A stretch of DNA of 15,742 nt, taken from Verrucomicrobiales bacterium. Lineage in GTDB: Bacteria; Verrucomicrobiota; Verrucomicrobiia; Verrucomicrobiales; DEV007. This document shows positions 8,692-15,742 of this stretch, piece after piece. The stretch lies in the NCBI GenBank assembly GCA_007123695.1, contig SLGN01000509.1:1-15742 (forward strand), written 5' to 3'. How positions within the stretch are numbered: position 1 is the stretch's first letter; each line of letters opens with the position of its first letter. Under the pieces are notes generated by a model. The model ran no database searches and was not told the DNA's origin. It worked only from the letters and a program-made list of their open reading frames with translations. A program made the position numbers and the translations under genes.

Positions 8692-9837
8692 TCAGCGCCC
8701 CGGCAACACCACCCGCAGCTTGCCGACCGCCTTGGCTACGGCGGCCACGGCGGCGTCGATTTCGTCGGCGGTGGTGTAACGGGAAAGGGAGAAGCGCACG
8801 CTCGACCGCGCCCGGGCGGCCGGGTGCCCCATTGCCCGGACGATGCGGCTGGGCTTGACCTGCCCGGTGCTGCAGGCCGATCCGGGCGAGCAGCAGACGC
8901 CCGCCTCGTCGAGCAGGATCAGCAGGCCCTCGCCGTCGATGCCGGGGAAATGGAGATTGCTGGTGTTGGGCACGCGTGCGCCGGGATCGCCATTGATTTC
9001 CGCCCCCTCGACGGCGGCGAGGACGCCCCGCTCGAAGCGGTCGCGCAGGGCTGCGACTTCGCCGCCGGAACCGAGGGCGGAGGCGGCCAGCTCGGCGGCG
9101 GTTCCGAAGCCGACGATGGCGGCGACGTTCTCGGTTCCGGAGCGGCGTCCGGATTCCTGCCCGCCACCGAAAAGGGCCGGACGGAAGCGGGCAAGCCGAT
9201 GGACCCAGAGCGCGCCGACGCCCTTGGGGCCGTGCAACTTGTGGGCCGACATGGAAAGGGTGTGGATCGGCAGGTCGGCGACGCTTACGGGCATCTTTCC
9301 GACCGTCTGGACGGCATCGACGTGGAAGTAGGCGTCGTGCCCGGCGGCGAGCGCGGCGGCTTCGGCGAGCGGGCTGATCACCCCGGTCTCGTTGTTCGCC
9401 CAGATGAGGGCAGCGAGGGCGACGTCGCCTTTGCCGAGCTGCTCCCGCCACATTTCGAGGTCGAGCCGGCCGAGGGCATCGACGGGGCAGAACCGGGCCT
9501 CGCGTCCGTTTTCCTGGTGGAACTTCGCCACCTCCTCGACGGCGCTGTGCTCGACGGTCGAAGTCAGCAGGGCGGGCCGCTCGGTCCGCAGGGCGAGCGC
9601 CGAGCCGATCGCGGCGTTGTTCGACTCGGTGCCTCCGCTGGTGAAGACGATCTCGTCGGGGCGCGCTCCGACAAGGGCGGCGACCTGCTCGCGGGCCCGC
9701 TCCACGGCGCGGCGGGCCTCGCGCCCGAGCCGGTAGCCGGCCGAGGGATTGCCGTAGGCCTCTTCCAGCCAAGGCCGCATCGCCTCGAGAACCTCGGGAG
9801 CGATGCGGGTGGTGGCGTTGTTGTCGAGGTAGATCAT
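8692..9837 (-). CDS. Cysteine desulfurase, NifS/IscS family (PLP-dependent)
   Basis: 381 residues, normal for NifS-type enzymes. The enzyme removes sulfur from L-cysteine to give alanine and an enzyme persulfide used for Fe-S clusters or tRNA thiolation. Diagnostic features in order: the N-terminal MIYLDNNATT; the cofactor loop SGGTESNN (67-74); the stacking His97 in TVEHSAV; Asp174 and Gln177 in HVDAVQT; the PLP lysine Lys200 in MSAHKLHGPKGVGAL; RSGTEN (232-237); and the catalytic Cys322 in the mobile loop SPGSACSTG. The loop is of the group I (IscS/NifS) type. The ATG at 9837 lies 11 bp after the folC stop, so the two genes form an operon with folC first. No iscU, iscR or suf gene is visible nearby. 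Nothing in the window supports nitrogen fixation, so I give no symbol. No Shine-Dalgarno precedes the ATG. Confidence 0.95.
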   Translation of the reverse strand: MIYLDNNATTRIAPEVLEAMRPWLEEAYGNPSAGYRLGREARRAVERAREQVAALVGARPDEIVFTSGGTESNNAAIGSALALRTERPALLTSTVEHSAVEEVAKFHQENGREARFCPVDALGRLDLEMWREQLGKGDVALAALIWANNETGVISPLAEAAALAAGHDAYFHVDAVQTVGKMPVSVADLPIHTLSMSAHKLHGPKGVGALWVHRLARFRPALFGGGQESGRRSGTENVAAIVGFGTAAELAASALGSGGEVAALRDRFERGVLAAVEGAEINGDPGARVPNTSNLHFPGIDGEGLLILLDEAGVCCSPGSACSTGQVKPSRIVRAMGHPAARARSSVRFSLSRYTTADEIDAAVAAVAKAVGKLRVVLPGR

Positions 9838-9848
9838 CTTCGGATACT

Positions 9849-11075
<1,227 letters not shown>

Positions 11076-11144
11076 TGCCGAAGAAATACGTGCGACGCCC
11101 CCCGTTTGTCCACGGGCAAAGCGGCGTCCAATCCTGGGATATCT

Positions 11145-11173
11145 TTTACAATAGTCAAAAGCCTGGTTATTAG
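11145..11173 (+). promoter_or_regulatory. Candidate promoter for the acylphosphatase-ABC operon or a short leader RNA
   Basis: TTTACA (11145-11150; 5/6 to consensus) and TATTAG (11168-11173; 4/6) are separated by 17 bp. The predicted start is near 11180, about 200 nt before the acylphosphatase ATG. This is the best-spaced promoter-like pair in the region, but it is judged only by eye. Confidence 0.35.
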
Positions 11174-11206
11174 TTAAGGATCCGGTTATTGGTTCGGGAC
11201 GGTTAC
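11165..11206 (+). repeat. Three GGTTAY direct-repeat boxes, possible operator
   Basis: GGTTATTAGTTAAGGAT (11165-11181) and GGTTATTGGTTCGGGAC (11184-11200) agree at 13 of 17 positions with a 19-bp period. A third, partial copy, GGTTAC, begins at 11201. They overlap the -10 box and the predicted transcription start, which is where a repressor or activator could sit. A binding role is inference. Confidence 0.35.
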
Positions 11207-11263
11207 CCTTGCGTTCCGGAATGCCTTTTTATCACTCTGGGTTTTACACGATTTTGTCACTTA

Positions 11264-11309
11264 GCCTTTCGGCAAGGCACCGGGCTCCCCGGTGGTCTGG
11301 CATTTTTTT
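11264..11309 (+). terminator. Tandem hairpins plus T-tract: candidate intrinsic terminator or attenuator
   Basis: Two stem-loops can be drawn. GCCTT/AAGGC (11264-11268 with 11274-11278) has a 5-nt loop. A strong 7-bp stem, CACCGGG/CCCGGTG (11278-11284 with 11288-11294), has a 3-nt loop. They share the base at 11278, so they may compete. Seven T residues follow at 11303-11309, after an 8-nt spacer, which is longer than ideal for an intrinsic terminator. It lies about 70 bp before the acylphosphatase start and points into the operon, so it could end a short leader RNA or act as an attenuator. Confidence 0.4.
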
Positions 11310-11380
11310 CCTGCGCCCCCGATCACCGCCCTACCGCTTTCCGCTGGCATTGCCGGAGGTCTTTTGCTTAACTGTCATGG

Positions 11381-11653
11381 ATGATTGCGCGGCAGTATTT
11401 TTTCGTGGGCAGAGTCCAGGGCGTTGGCTTTCGCTACGCAACGAAGCAGTTGGCCAAGGGCTTCGACCTCCTCGGTTGGGTCAGGAACTGCGAGGACGGC
11501 CGCGTCGAACTCCAGGTGATGGGCGAAGAGGACGAGCTCGACGCCTTCATCGAGGAAATCCACGACAGCCCCCTTGGCCGCCACATCCAGGAACGCACCG
11601 AACGCCCTGTGCCCCCGCTCGAAGGCGTCTCGGGCTTCACCATCCGCGAATGA
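11381..11653 (+). CDS. acyP: Acylphosphatase
   Basis: 90 residues, the standard size for this family. The enzyme hydrolyses the carboxyl-phosphate bond of acylphosphates such as acetyl phosphate and 1,3-bisphosphoglycerate in the cytosol. The phosphate-binding loop GRVQGVGFRY contains the catalytic Arg18, and GWVRNCEDGRVEL carries the catalytic Asn36. The C-terminus SGFTIRE is typical. The ATG at 11381 gives the expected N-terminal length. A GGAGG at 11355-11359 is too far upstream (21 nt) to serve as a ribosome site. The last bases (ATGA, 11650-11653) overlap the start of the ABC ATPase gene, so the two are likely translationally coupled. That places a small housekeeping enzyme at the head of an exporter operon. 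Confidence 0.95.
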   Translation: MIARQYFFVGRVQGVGFRYATKQLAKGFDLLGWVRNCEDGRVELQVMGEEDELDAFIEEIHDSPLGRHIQERTERPVPPLEGVSGFTIRE

Positions 11654-12537
11654 ACCCAGAAGCGAACACAGCCGGCGAAGTCTCCGCCGTGGAGGTTAGC
11701 CATCTCACGAAAGTCTTCAGCCTTGGCCTGAAGAGGGAATACGTCGTCGCCGTGGACAACCTCTCTTTCCACGTCAAAGCGGGGGAGGTCTATGGACTGA
11801 TCGGGCCGAACGGATCGGGCAAATCGACCACCATGAAAGTCGTGCTCGGCCTGATGGCGCCGAGCAAGGGCAGCGCCAAGGTCTTCGGCCTCGACTCGGG
11901 CGACATCCGGGCGCGGAACGAGATCGGCTTCCTCCCGGAGAATCCCTATTTCTACAAACATCTCTCGGGCGCGGAAACGCTCCGCTTCTACGGAAAGCTC
12001 TGCGGCATGAAGGGACGGGACCTCGAGCGGCGCGTCGACGAACTGCTCAAGCTCGTCGATCTCGAGGGCGCCGCGACCCGGCGGCTCGGCGGGTATTCCA
12101 AAGGGATGCTCCAGCGCATCGGCCTCGCCCAGGCGCTCGTCCAGAACCCCCGTCTCGTGATCCTCGACGAACCTACCGCCGGAGTCGATCCGATCGGCTC
12201 CCGCCAGATCCGCGACCTCATCATGCGGCTTCGCGACGAGGGCTACACCGTTTTTCTCTGCTCCCATCTGCTCGAGCAGGTGCAGGAGGTCTGCGACCGC
12301 GTCGGCATCCTCTTCCGGGGACGCATGCGGCGCGAAGGCGCGCTCGAAGAACTCATCTCGGTGGACAGCCAGACATCGATCACCCTCGAGGGCGCCTCTC
12401 CGGAGCTCCTTGGGAAAATCCGCGAACTCGTCCAGCGCGACGAGGGCACGAGCCTCGTCGCCGAAGGCCATCCCCGCACCAGCCTCGAACACCTTTTCGT
12501 CCGCATCGCCGAGCGCGGCGAAGACCCCCAGCCATGA
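11650..12537 (+). CDS. ABC-2 type exporter, ATP-binding protein
   Basis: 295 residues, a single cytoplasmic nucleotide-binding domain (about 12-240) plus a short C-terminal extension as in drug/gliding-type ABC-2 exporters. Walker A is GPNGSGKST (52-60). The Q-loop region reads IGFLPENPYF, with Glu97 where many ABC ATPases have Gln. The signature is GGYSKGMLQR with YSKGM at 149-153, Walker B is VILDEPT ending Asp173-Glu174, the D-loop is GVDP, and the switch His is His206 in LCSHLLEQ. The LPE and YSKGM variants are common in this subgroup. The ATG at 11650 overlaps the acylphosphatase stop (ATGA). The gene's own TGA overlaps the permease ATG in the same way, so ATPase and permease should be made together. 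A frame extending further upstream exists but runs through acyP and the intergenic region and is not coding. The cargo cannot be told from sequence. Confidence 0.95.
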   Translation: MNPEANTAGEVSAVEVSHLTKVFSLGLKREYVVAVDNLSFHVKAGEVYGLIGPNGSGKSTTMKVVLGLMAPSKGSAKVFGLDSGDIRARNEIGFLPENPYFYKHLSGAETLRFYGKLCGMKGRDLERRVDELLKLVDLEGAATRRLGGYSKGMLQRIGLAQALVQNPRLVILDEPTAGVDPIGSRQIRDLIMRLRDEGYTVFLCSHLLEQVQEVCDRVGILFRGRMRREGALEELISVDSQTSITLEGASPELLGKIRELVQRDEGTSLVAEGHPRTSLEHLFVRIAERGEDPQP

Positions 12538-13490
12538 GCGACGAAGCCCCCCCTCCGAATCCCGAACCCGACCGCGCCACTCCGGCCCCGGCTCCCGGGG
12601 CCCGTCCCGTGCCGCTCTTCTCCTTCGGCCGCGTCGCCACCATCGCCTCGGGTACGGTCACGCAGTTGGTCCGGATGAAGACCTTCTACTTCCTGCTCGC
12701 CTTCGCCGCCGTGGTCGTGGCCGCCGGGAACTTCAACCTTCCCGCGACCCCGGCCAAGGAGCTGTCGATGATCAAGAAGGTCTCCTTCGGCACCATGGAC
12801 ATCTTTGCGTGGCTCTTCGCCATCGTCGCGACGGCCCTGCTGATCCCCCGCGACCAGGAGGACCGCACGCTCTACACCATTCTCTCGAAGCCGGTGCGCC
12901 GCATCGAATACCTCCTCGGCAAGCTGGGCGGGGTCCTCGTCGTCGTCGGGGTCTCCCTGCTCGCCATGTATGCGATCTGCGCCGTCATGATCGGGGCGCG
13001 CGAGGCGCTCTTCGTCGCTGCCGAGGTCGAGGCCATGACGGCCGACGGTCGCTACAGCGACGCGGAGATCGCCGAACAAGTCGGATTGATCCGCCAGCAG
13101 GGCTTGCGCGCCGAACTCGGCATCGCGGTGCTGGCGTCTTTCTTCAAGGCCGCCGTGGTTGCCGCGGTCACGATTTTTCTCTCGACCTTCGCCTCCAGCT
13201 CCCTGTTCACCATCATCGTCAGCATCCTCGTGTTCCTCATCGGGCATGCCCACTCCATGGCGACCAGCTTCTGGCTCCACGAGACGAACAACAGCGTCTT
13301 CGTCCAGATGCTCGTGAAGCTCATCAAGATCCTCATCCCCGACTTCCAGCTCTTTTCCTTCAGCGAGGGCATCGTGCAGGGCGAGCCAGTGGTCTACGCG
13401 CTCGTATGGCAGATGGGCGCGGTCACCGGGGCCTATCTGCTCGTTTTCCTCCTTCTCTCCCTGCTCGTCTTCGTCGACAAGGAGTTCTAG
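12534..13490 (+). CDS. ABC-2 type transporter, membrane permease
   Basis: 318 residues. A Pro-rich cytosolic N-terminal tail of about 28 residues (PPPNPEPDRATPAPAPGARP) comes before six predicted membrane segments: near 50-67, 88-105, 131-153, 196-216, 223-241 and 286-314. Between the second and third lies DRTLYTILSKPVRRIEYLLG (110-129), the characteristic cytoplasmic loop of ABC-2 permeases that contacts the ATPase. A soluble segment (156-190) between segments 3 and 4 is charged and probably extracytoplasmic. The C-terminus FVDKEF is typical of the group. The ATG overlaps the ATPase stop by four bases, and the next gene begins 16 bp after this stop. It is the partner of the upstream ATPase, forming a dimeric exporter of unknown substrate. 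Confidence 0.93.
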   Translation: MSDEAPPPNPEPDRATPAPAPGARPVPLFSFGRVATIASGTVTQLVRMKTFYFLLAFAAVVVAAGNFNLPATPAKELSMIKKVSFGTMDIFAWLFAIVATALLIPRDQEDRTLYTILSKPVRRIEYLLGKLGGVLVVVGVSLLAMYAICAVMIGAREALFVAAEVEAMTADGRYSDAEIAEQVGLIRQQGLRAELGIAVLASFFKAAVVAAVTIFLSTFASSSLFTIIVSILVFLIGHAHSMATSFWLHETNNSVFVQMLVKLIKILIPDFQLFSFSEGIVQGEPVVYALVWQMGAVTGAYLLVFLLLSLLVFVDKEF

Positions 13491-13506
13491 ACCGCGCACC
13501 GCGTCG

Positions 13507-14367
13507 ATGAAGCGCCTGTTTCAAATTTTACCGAGACCGCTCCTCGCCCTCGCCCTTCTCGGCGGCTTCGGATTGCTGCGGACCCCGGTCGAGCAGGGGC
13601 TGCGCACCCGCCTTGTCGAGGCGAACTTGCTGCTGCCGCCTCCAGCGCAGGGAGCGCTCGAGCAGATGGGGCAGTCGGCGCTGATGGGCACTCTCGGCGG
13701 TCTCCGCCCCCTCGTCGCCACCTACCTCACGCTCGAGGCCTTCGGGCATTTCAGCACGAAATCCTGGGACTCCCTGCGCCAGACCTACCAGATCATCACC
13801 AGCCTGGAACCGCGCGACGAAACCCACTGGACCTCGGTGGTGTGGCATCTCGGGATCAACGCCACGGCCAACATGGAGACGAGCCAGAACCTTCCCGCCT
13901 TCGAGAGGGAGCGGCGGTTCCGCGAATACGCGTTCCAGGCCATCGAACTGGCCGAGCGCGGCATTGCGCAAATCCCCGATTCCGTCGCCATCCGCATCCA
14001 GCTCGCGGAAGTCTACCGGGAAAAACTCAAGGACGACTGCGCCGTCGCCCGCGTCTACGGCGAACTCATGGATCTGCCCGGCGCTCCCGGCTATTCGCGG
14101 CGTTTCCACGGATACTTCCTCGCCCGGTGCCCGGGCCACGAAGAGGAAGCCTATGCCCACCTCATGGGCCTCTACCGCGAAGGCGAGCACCAGCATCTCC
14201 CCACCCTGATCAAGGAGATCAAGAATCTCGAGGAAGCGCTCGCCATCCCGAAGGAGTTCCGCATTCCGAACCCCGACCCCGATCTCATGCGGACGGCTCC
14301 CGGCGAGGCGCCTGCCTCCGCCCCGTCCCAGCTCCAGACCCTGCCCGGCGGCATCGTGGTTCCCTGA
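13507..14367 (+). CDS. Membrane-anchored TPR-like protein of a PVC-group ABC-exporter-linked family
   Basis: 286 residues. A hydrophobic N-terminal segment (about 9-25) acts as signal or anchor. The block LGGLRPLVATYLTLEAFGHF, followed by LRQTYQIITSLEPRDETHW and VVWHLGINAT, resembles a protein family that I know from Verrucomicrobiota and Planctomycetota. There the equivalent reads roughly as GGFRGLLAD-W-RA, L-P-F--W and WH-A-N-S, with TPR-like helices after it. Here too, helical repeats follow (AIELAERGIAQIPDSVAIRI, LAEVYREKLKDDCAVARVYG). The C-terminus is a Pro-rich tail. It begins 16 bp after the permease stop on the same strand, so it is probably part of the exporter operon, with the helical domain outside the cytoplasmic membrane. 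An accessory or scaffold role is inferred from context only. No Shine-Dalgarno is present. Confidence 0.85.
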   Translation: MKRLFQILPRPLLALALLGGFGLLRTPVEQGLRTRLVEANLLLPPPAQGALEQMGQSALMGTLGGLRPLVATYLTLEAFGHFSTKSWDSLRQTYQIITSLEPRDETHWTSVVWHLGINATANMETSQNLPAFERERRFREYAFQAIELAERGIAQIPDSVAIRIQLAEVYREKLKDDCAVARVYGELMDLPGAPGYSRRFHGYFLARCPGHEEEAYAHLMGLYREGEHQHLPTLIKEIKNLEEALAIPKEFRIPNPDPDLMRTAPGEAPASAPSQLQTLPGGIVVP

Positions 14368-14430
14368 ATGCCGCCGCTTACTTTTTCGCCTTTCCCAATT
14401 TCGGCGCCTCGAAAGCGGCCACCGAGTAGA

Positions 14431-14458
14431 CGAGAACCAACCCAACCGACAATTCTCG
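14431..14458. repeat. 6-bp inverted repeat with 16-nt loop between the exporter operon and the Whirly-like gene
   Basis: CGAGAA (14431-14436) and TTCTCG (14453-14458) are exact reverse complements. The location, 64 bp after the upstream stop and about 50 bp before the next ATG, would suit either a weak terminator without a T-tract or an operator. A chance match in GC-rich DNA is possible. Confidence 0.25.
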
Positions 14459-14510
14459 GAGTCGGCGGAGGAATCCCCGGCCCTCTTCCCACCCCACTTC
14501 GCGAGCGAGC

Positions 14511-14978
14511 ATGAAGACCAAGGAACCGGAAAACGAAGAATCCGCGAACAAATACGGACCCACCTACGCCATCTACAAGCCCAACAGCCGGGGCAGCGGC
14601 GGGGTCGTCCGCTTCGAATGGAACCGCGAGAAATCGTGCGTCTTCGTGGATGCCGCGCGGCAGTCGGGAGACAAGCAATTCGACTGGGAGACCAAGATCA
14701 CCATGAAATGGGCTCTTTCCGACCTCGGCGACGTCCTCGCCACCCTGCAGGGCCGCCAGTCGCAGACCAAGCTATTCCACCGTTCCGAGCGGGCCAACAG
14801 CGCCTTCGAGCTCACTTACCAAACCGACCCCGACCGGGCTCCCTACCTCCTCACCATCTCGCGCCAGGAACAGGAGGACAAAAGCCTCCGCAAGGTGAGC
14901 ATACCCGTGTCGCACGCCGAAGCCGCCATTCTCGAAACGGCTGCCCGGACGGCGATCGGGCGGATGCTCGGGTGGTGA
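14511..14978 (+). CDS. Whirly-like single-stranded-DNA-binding protein (putative)
   Basis: 155 residues, no signal peptide, so cytosolic. Three blocks line up in order with the plant Whirly domain as I know it. YAIYK (19-23) fits the opening SIYKGKAAL strand. KQFDWETK (55-62) then ALSDLGDVLATL (68-79) fits YDWEKKQ-FALS-TEVG-LL. Near the end, IPVSHAEAAILETA (131-144) then GRMLGW (150-155) fits VPVTKAEFAVL-TA then PHIMGW. LFHR (88-91) fits the EFFHDP position. Plant Whirly proteins bind single-stranded DNA or RNA as tetramers and act in organelle DNA repair and transcription. A nucleic-acid-binding role here is inferred from these motifs. The first 14 residues are charged and probably disordered. 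The gene lies 143 bp after the exporter operon on the same strand and converges on the HAD gene 18 bp away. There is no Shine-Dalgarno. The alternative is an uncharacterised verrucomicrobial protein with chance similarity. Confidence 0.8.
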   Translation: MKTKEPENEESANKYGPTYAIYKPNSRGSGGVVRFEWNREKSCVFVDAARQSGDKQFDWETKITMKWALSDLGDVLATLQGRQSQTKLFHRSERANSAFELTYQTDPDRAPYLLTISRQEQEDKSLRKVSIPVSHAEAAILETAARTAIGRMLGW

Positions 14979-14982
14979 AGCG

Positions 14983-15012
14983 CTTGGCGGATCGCCTCAC
15001 CCGCCCGCCAAG
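14983..15012. terminator. Candidate bidirectional terminator hairpin between convergent genes
   Basis: CTTGGCGG (14983-14990) and CCGCCAAG (15005-15012) form a perfect 8-bp stem with a 14-nt loop. It begins 4 bp after the Whirly-like stop and includes the last codons of the convergent HAD gene. There is no T-tract on either side, so it may only protect 3' ends or slow polymerase. Confidence 0.3.
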
Positions 15013-15692
15013 ATCGCGAACACCGTGGCAGCGTCGATCCCGACGAGGGAATCGACCACCAGGGCCGCCCCGCTCTCGGCGAAGCTTTCCGCGGGATGCG
15101 TCGTCGCGACCGCCAGCGCCTTCATCCCGGCGGCCAGCGCCGCCTCGATCCCGACATGGGCGTCCTCCACCACAAGGCAGCCCGTCGGCTGGCGACCGAT
15201 TTTCCGGGCTGCTTCGAGAAACACGTCGGGATGCGGCTTTCCCCTTTGCACATCCTCGGCACCGGTGAAGTTCGCACCGAAAAAGCGGTCCAGCCCCGTC
15301 GTGGCGAGGCAGACCTCGATGTTTTTCCGCGAAGTCGACGAGCCGAGGGAGACCGGAACCCCAGCCGCCTCGAGAGATTCGAGGAGAGGTTCGACGCCTG
15401 GAAGGGCCTCGATTCCCGAAGCGGCGAGCAGATCCCGGTAGAGCGCCTCCTTGCGTTCGCCGAGAGCTTCGATTTCCTCCACGTCCTCCGGCCGGGCCCA
15501 ACCGAAGACATGGGGAATGCACATCGAGTTCCGCATCCCGAAGGACTCCTTGAACTGCTCCCTCGTCAGGCTCTTCCCGATCTCGCCCGCAAGGAGGAAC
15601 CAGCTCCTCTCGTGCTGGTCGTGCGAGTCAACAAGAACCCCATCGAGATCGAAGACGACGCCGACACCGGAAGGAACGCAAGATTCTGCCAT
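14997..15692 (-). CDS. HAD-superfamily hydrolase, beta-phosphoglucomutase / phosphatase-like
   Basis: 231 residues from the ATG at 15692. All four HAD motifs are present. Motif I is VVFDLDGVLVDS, with nucleophile Asp15 and acid/base Asp17. Motif II is LGSSTS (Ser118), motif III is the Lys152 in RGKPHPDVFL, and motif IV is Glu176-Asp177 in LVVEDAHVGIEAALAAGM. The helical cap between motifs I and II (about 24-95) makes it subfamily I, close to beta-phosphoglucomutase and small-sugar phosphatases. The substrate cannot be told apart by eye. The frame is open upstream to a TTG at 15728, adding 12 mostly basic residues. I prefer 15692 because the DxD motif then sits at the usual distance from the N-terminus. 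It converges on the Whirly-like gene. Only 50 bp of upstream sequence is in the window, so no promoter is assigned. Confidence 0.93.
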   Translation of the reverse strand: MAESCVPSGVGVVFDLDGVLVDSHDQHERSWFLLAGEIGKSLTREQFKESFGMRNSMCIPHVFGWARPEDVEEIEALGERKEALYRDLLAASGIEALPGVEPLLESLEAAGVPVSLGSSTSRKNIEVCLATTGLDRFFGANFTGAEDVQRGKPHPDVFLEAARKIGRQPTGCLVVEDAHVGIEAALAAGMKALAVATTHPAESFAESGAALVVDSLVGIDAATVFAILAGG

Positions 15693-15742
15693 ATTACGGG
15701 ATCTTCGCTTCTTTCTCCAAAACCGCAACCGCGACGGAAAAA

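Larger units (their letters stand above)
11076..11380. other. Divergent intergenic region between folC and the acylphosphatase operon, with an AT-rich island
   Basis: The stretch 11139-11195 is clearly AT-rich against the GC-rich surroundings. It holds promoter-like boxes on both strands and three GGTTAY boxes. A pair of hairpins followed by a T-tract lies at 11264-11309. No tRNA, known riboswitch or convincing ORF was recognised. For folC a weak minus-strand promoter can be drawn: TTAACT (11177-11172), 18 bp, TATTGT (11153-11148). It overlaps the plus-strand candidate almost completely. Confidence 0.5.

Noticed and set aside
11096..11380. A tRNA, SRP RNA or known riboswitch in the AT-rich divergent region.
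   Set aside because: I looked for cloverleaf arms, a conserved tetraloop region and known riboswitch cores and found none; only generic hairpins and a T-tract are present.
11209..11649. An upstream in-frame extension of the ABC ATPase to 11209.
   Set aside because: The extension passes through the intergenic region and overlaps acylphosphatase out of frame. ATGA coupling at 11650 and family length both support the shorter protein.
14378..14512. A 44-codon minus-strand ORF with a hydrophobic stretch (LSVGLVLVYSVAAF) before the Whirly-like gene.
   Set aside because: It starts inside the divergent start codon of a well-supported gene, has lower third-position GC than its neighbours, and I know no homologue. 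It could be a small membrane protein, but the evidence is too thin.

Overview
The window is high-GC DNA with tightly packed genes, almost certainly from a Verrucomicrobiota or other PVC-superphylum bacterium. The best lineage markers are the adjacent PSCyt1/DUF1549/DUF1553 cytochrome protein and DUF1501 protein (4781-8533). That pair is typical of Planctomycetota and Verrucomicrobiota. A third marker is the membrane-anchored TPR-like protein at 13507-14367, which matches a PVC family I know next to ABC-2 exporters. Shine-Dalgarno sequences are nearly absent before the start codons.

Layout. (1) 1-4479, minus strand: a very large secreted DUF3857/transglutaminase-like protein whose C-terminus runs off the left edge, preceded by a small secreted protein of unknown function. 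(2) 4480-4780: a divergent intergenic region. (3) 4781-8533, plus strand: the cytochrome/DUF1553 gene and the Tat-exported DUF1501 gene, a two-gene unit usually linked to surface or periplasmic polysaccharide catabolism. (4) 8692-11075, minus strand: folC followed by a NifS/IscS-type cysteine desulfurase, 11 bp apart, convergent with the DUF1501 gene. (5) 11076-11380: a divergent intergenic region with an AT-rich island, promoter-like boxes, short direct repeats and a hairpin followed by a T-tract. (6) 11381-14367, plus strand: acylphosphatase, ABC ATPase, ABC-2 permease and the PVC TPR-like protein. The first three genes are joined by two ATGA stop/start overlaps. (7) 14511-14978, plus strand: a small protein whose motifs closely match plant Whirly single-stranded-DNA-binding domains. 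(8) 14997-15692, minus strand: a HAD phosphatase/phosphoglucomutase-like enzyme, convergent with the Whirly-like gene.

Most genes are ordinary for the phylum. The points worth a second look are the bacterial Whirly-like protein, a short repeat-like patch with foreign codon usage inside the DUF1549 domain (about 5387-5458), and a possible short leader RNA or attenuator before the acylphosphatase-ABC operon. I saw no tRNA, rRNA, CRISPR array, transposase, phage gene or recognised defence system.
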